NCBI GenBank assembly: GCA_949285935.1
Contig: CASEAH010000106.1
Coordinates: forward strand, 1-34,720
DNA length: 34,720 nucleotides
Direction: 5' to 3'
DNA from: an uncultured Oscillospiraceae bacterium
GTDB lineage: Bacteria; Bacillota; Clostridia; Oscillospirales; Ruminococcaceae
Shown here: positions 32,980 to 34,720 of the stretch, piece after piece
Layout: each line of letters opens with the position of its first letter
Numbering within the stretch: position 1 is the first letter of the stretch
Position numbers and translations under genes: made by a program
Notes under the pieces: model-generated
What the model saw: only the letters and a program-made list of their open reading frames with translations
The model's database searches: none
What the model was told of the DNA's origin: nothing

Positions 32980-33576
32980 ATGGCAAGCATTCAGGATCGC
33001 TTCGGGATGATCGAAGCTTCCATCCTGGGGGAGGCCCAGGCCCGGGCGGACGCTCTGCTGCGGCAGGCGGAGGACCGGAAGGCCGCCGCCCTCAAGCAGG
33101 CCGAGGATGAAGTGCTCCGCCAGCTTTACGGAAAGATCCAGGACGAGGTGGCGGACATTCATACCTCTGCCACCCGCACCATCTCCCGTCAGGAGTCTCA
33201 GGCCCGGAGGGAACTGCTTCTCAAGCGGGAGGAAATCACCAAAAACGTATTCCGCCAGGTGCGCATGCAGCTGCTGGACTATACCCGCACTCCCGAGTAC
33301 GCTCAGATGGTGCTGCGTCTGGGACGGCGGATGGCACAGCGGTATCCCCTGGAGGGAAGCGTGGTGCTTCTGCGCCGGGAGGATTACCACATGGCCGCGG
33401 AGCTGGACGGCATCTTTGGACGCAAGTGCCGCATCCAGCCGGATGATACCATCCGCATCGGCGGTCTGAAGCTGATGAACCAGTCCGCCGGCATTTTTGT
33501 GGATGAGACGCTGGACAGCCGTCTGGAGGACCAGAAACCCTACTTCTGTTCCCATTCCGGTCTCACTGTCCTCTGA
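32980..33576 (+). CDS. ntpE: V-type ATPase subunit E
   Basis: The 198-residue protein has a long helical N-terminus (EASILGEAQARADALLRQAEDRKAAALKQAEDEV...) that forms the stator stalk with the H/G-like subunit, then a globular C-terminal domain (GIFGRKCRIQPDDTIRIGGLKLMNQSAGIFVDETLDSRLED), which matches the family's terminal G.......DNTL..RL segment. It follows subunit F by 51 bases and precedes subunit A by 110 bases, a gap with a C/T-rich and G/A-rich hairpin (about 33599-33620). Confidence 0.88.
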   Translation: MASIQDRFGMIEASILGEAQARADALLRQAEDRKAAALKQAEDEVLRQLYGKIQDEVADIHTSATRTISRQESQARRELLLKREEITKNVFRQVRMQLLDYTRTPEYAQMVLRLGRRMAQRYPLEGSVVLLRREDYHMAAELDGIFGRKCRIQPDDTIRIGGLKLMNQSAGIFVDETLDSRLEDQKPYFCSHSGLTVL

Positions 33577-33686
33577 CCGCAAAGCTTTTTTTCCCCGCCC
33601 TTTCCTTCCGCACGGGAAGGGGATGGGGGTTCCCGGGGCAGAACGCTCCGGTTTCGTCACCTGTGCGGAGAAAGGGCGGTAGACCC

Positions 33687-34720
33687 GTGAGCAGCAATCA
33701 GATCTATTCCATCAACGGCCCTGTTGTCACCGTCAGGGACTCCAGGGATTTTTCCATGCAGGAAATGGTGTATGTGGGGCGTCACCGCCTGGTGGGCGAA
33801 GTCATCTCCATCACCGACCATGTCACCACCATCCAGGTTTATGAGGAAACCACCGGACTGCGGCCCGGAGAGCCGGTAGAGCCTACCGGCAGCCCCATCT
33901 GCGCCACCCTGGGTCCGGGGATCCTGTCCAATATTTTTGACGGCATTCAGCGGCCCCTCCAGATGCTGGAGCAGCTTTCCGGAGCATTCATTGGGGAAGG
34001 CTGCAATGTCTCCTCTCTGGACGACCAGCGTCGTTGGGACGTCACCGTTACCGTCCGGACCGGGGATTCTCTCCGGGGGGGGCAGGTATATGCCACCTGC
34101 CCGGAAACCTCCCTCATCCTGCACAAATGCCTGCTGCCCCCCAATCTGAGCGGCCAGGTGGTCTGGGCCGCTCCCTCAGGCCAGTATGCCCTCAACGATT
34201 GCATCCTGAAGCTGCGGGACGAAAACGGCAGGGAGCACAGTTTGACCCTCTGCCAGCGGTGGCCCATCCGCATCCCCCGGCCGGTGGCAGGCCGGCTGCC
34301 CATCTCCCGGCCCCTCATCACCGGCCAGAGAGTCATCGACACCCTCTTCCCCATCGCCAAGGGAGGAACCGCCGCGGTGCCCGGCGGCTTCGGCACCGGC
34401 AAGACCATGACCCAGCACCAGCTGGCCAAATGGAGCGACGCCGATATCATCGTCTACATCGGCTGCGGTGAACGGGGCAACGAAATGACCCAAGTCCTGG
34501 AGGAGTTCTCCGGCCTGGTGGACCCCAAGACCGGCAAGCCCCTTACCGACCGCACCGTCCTCATCGCCAACACCTCCAACATGCCGGTGGCCGCCCGCGA
34601 GGCGTCCATCTACACCGGCATCACCCTCGCGGAGTATTACCGCGACATGGGCTATCACGTCGCCATCATGGCCGACTCGACCTCCCGCTGGGCGGAGGCG
34701 CTGCGCGAAATCTCGGGCCG
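33687..34720 (+). CDS. ntpA: V-type ATPase catalytic subunit A, cut by the window end
   Basis: The first 344 residues are present. The N-terminal barrel reads IYSINGPVVTVRDSRDFSMQEMVYVG, with GLRPGEPVEPTGSPICATLGPGIL before the bulge domain. The Walker A motif PGGFGTGKTMTQHQLAKW lies near residue 232, followed by VYIGCGERGNEMTQVLEEF and MADSTSRWAEALREISGR at the window edge. This is the ATP-hydrolysing or ATP-forming subunit of the rotary enzyme. The start is a GTG at 33687 with AAAGGGCGG upstream. Subunits B and D are expected next, outside the window. Confidence 0.96.
   Translation, partial: MSSNQIYSINGPVVTVRDSRDFSMQEMVYVGRHRLVGEVISITDHVTTIQVYEETTGLRPGEPVEPTGSPICATLGPGILSNIFDGIQRPLQMLEQLSGAFIGEGCNVSSLDDQRRWDVTVTVRTGDSLRGGQVYATCPETSLILHKCLLPPNLSGQVVWAAPSGQYALNDCILKLRDENGREHSLTLCQRWPIRIPRPVAGRLPISRPLITGQRVIDTLFPIAKGGTAAVPGGFGTGKTMTQHQLAKWSDADIIVYIGCGERGNEMTQVLEEFSGLVDPKTGKPLTDRTVLIANTSNMPVAAREASIYTGITLAEYYRDMGYHVAIMADSTSRWAEALREISG

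Noticed and set aside
30211-33660. 1149-codon open frame on the minus strand across the V-ATPase genes
   Set aside because: It is antisense to well-supported V-ATPase subunits, rich in His/Gln/Gly as expected from mirrored GC-rich codons, and has no ribosome binding site.

Overview
The window looks like a chromosomal segment of a spore-forming, moderately GC-rich Firmicute, most plausibly a gut member of the Oscillospirales (Oscillospiraceae/Ruminococcaceae). This is an inference from content: spoIIR, a SpoIID-like spore-type protein with peptidoglycan-binding repeats, an alaS T-box leader, consensus sigma-A promoters with strong GGAGG ribosome binding sites, frequent TTG/GTG starts, and a Clostridia-style V-type ATPase operon. 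I see no rRNA, CRISPR array, transposase or phage module.

Layout. 1-460: the start of a ribbon-helix-helix gene and a small zinc-ribbon gene broken by a one-base frameshift. 592-678: tRNA-Leu(TAA). 976-2595: an orphan galactitol-type PTS EIIC. 2773-4623 and 4805-6082: a SpoIID/peptidoglycan-binding protein and a divergent secreted, membrane-anchored Ser/Pro-rich protein. 6208-7128: fruK-like kinase. 7516-9180: flavodoxin, cysteine hydrolase and GNAT genes in one operon. 9660-17953: a long same-strand cluster (comEC, holA, rnmV-like, DUF3006-like, MBOAT, DHHW-like, MATE, lipoprotein). 18462-22303: HIT protein and alaS with T-box, both minus. 22537-23960: two overlapping membrane genes. 23961-24681: a 720-bp gene-free stretch rich in potential RNA helices. 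24682-28291: spoIIR, aminotransferase, Lrp/AsnC regulator and PHP phosphatase, all minus. 28687-34720: V-type ATPase operon in the order H-C-I-K-F-E-A, cut by the window end inside subunit A.

How genes work together. comEC/holA/rnmV carry DNA uptake and replication/RNA maturation roles and are joined by overlaps. The following MBOAT and DHHW-like genes have the layout of a polysaccharide O-acetylation pair, but both proteins lack the residues that define catalysis in their families; this coordinated loss is the strongest candidate here for an undescribed system. The aminotransferase and Lrp regulator overlap by one base and probably form a self-regulated amino acid operon. The V-ATPase genes encode peripheral stalk (H, E), rotor/axle (C, F), membrane (I, K) and catalytic (A) parts; B and D are expected just outside the window.

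Most notable: (1) the paired, catalytically degenerate MBOAT + DHHW-like proteins; (2) the helix-rich, gene-free region at about 24041-24625, a candidate large non-coding RNA; (3) the homopolymer frameshift in the zinc-ribbon gene; (4) an MBOAT gene whose only well-placed start is ACG; (5) a ComEC without metal-binding residues in its C-terminal domain; (6) a terminator-like hairpin that buries the spoIIR ribosome binding site. All calls come from reading the sequence; no searches were run.
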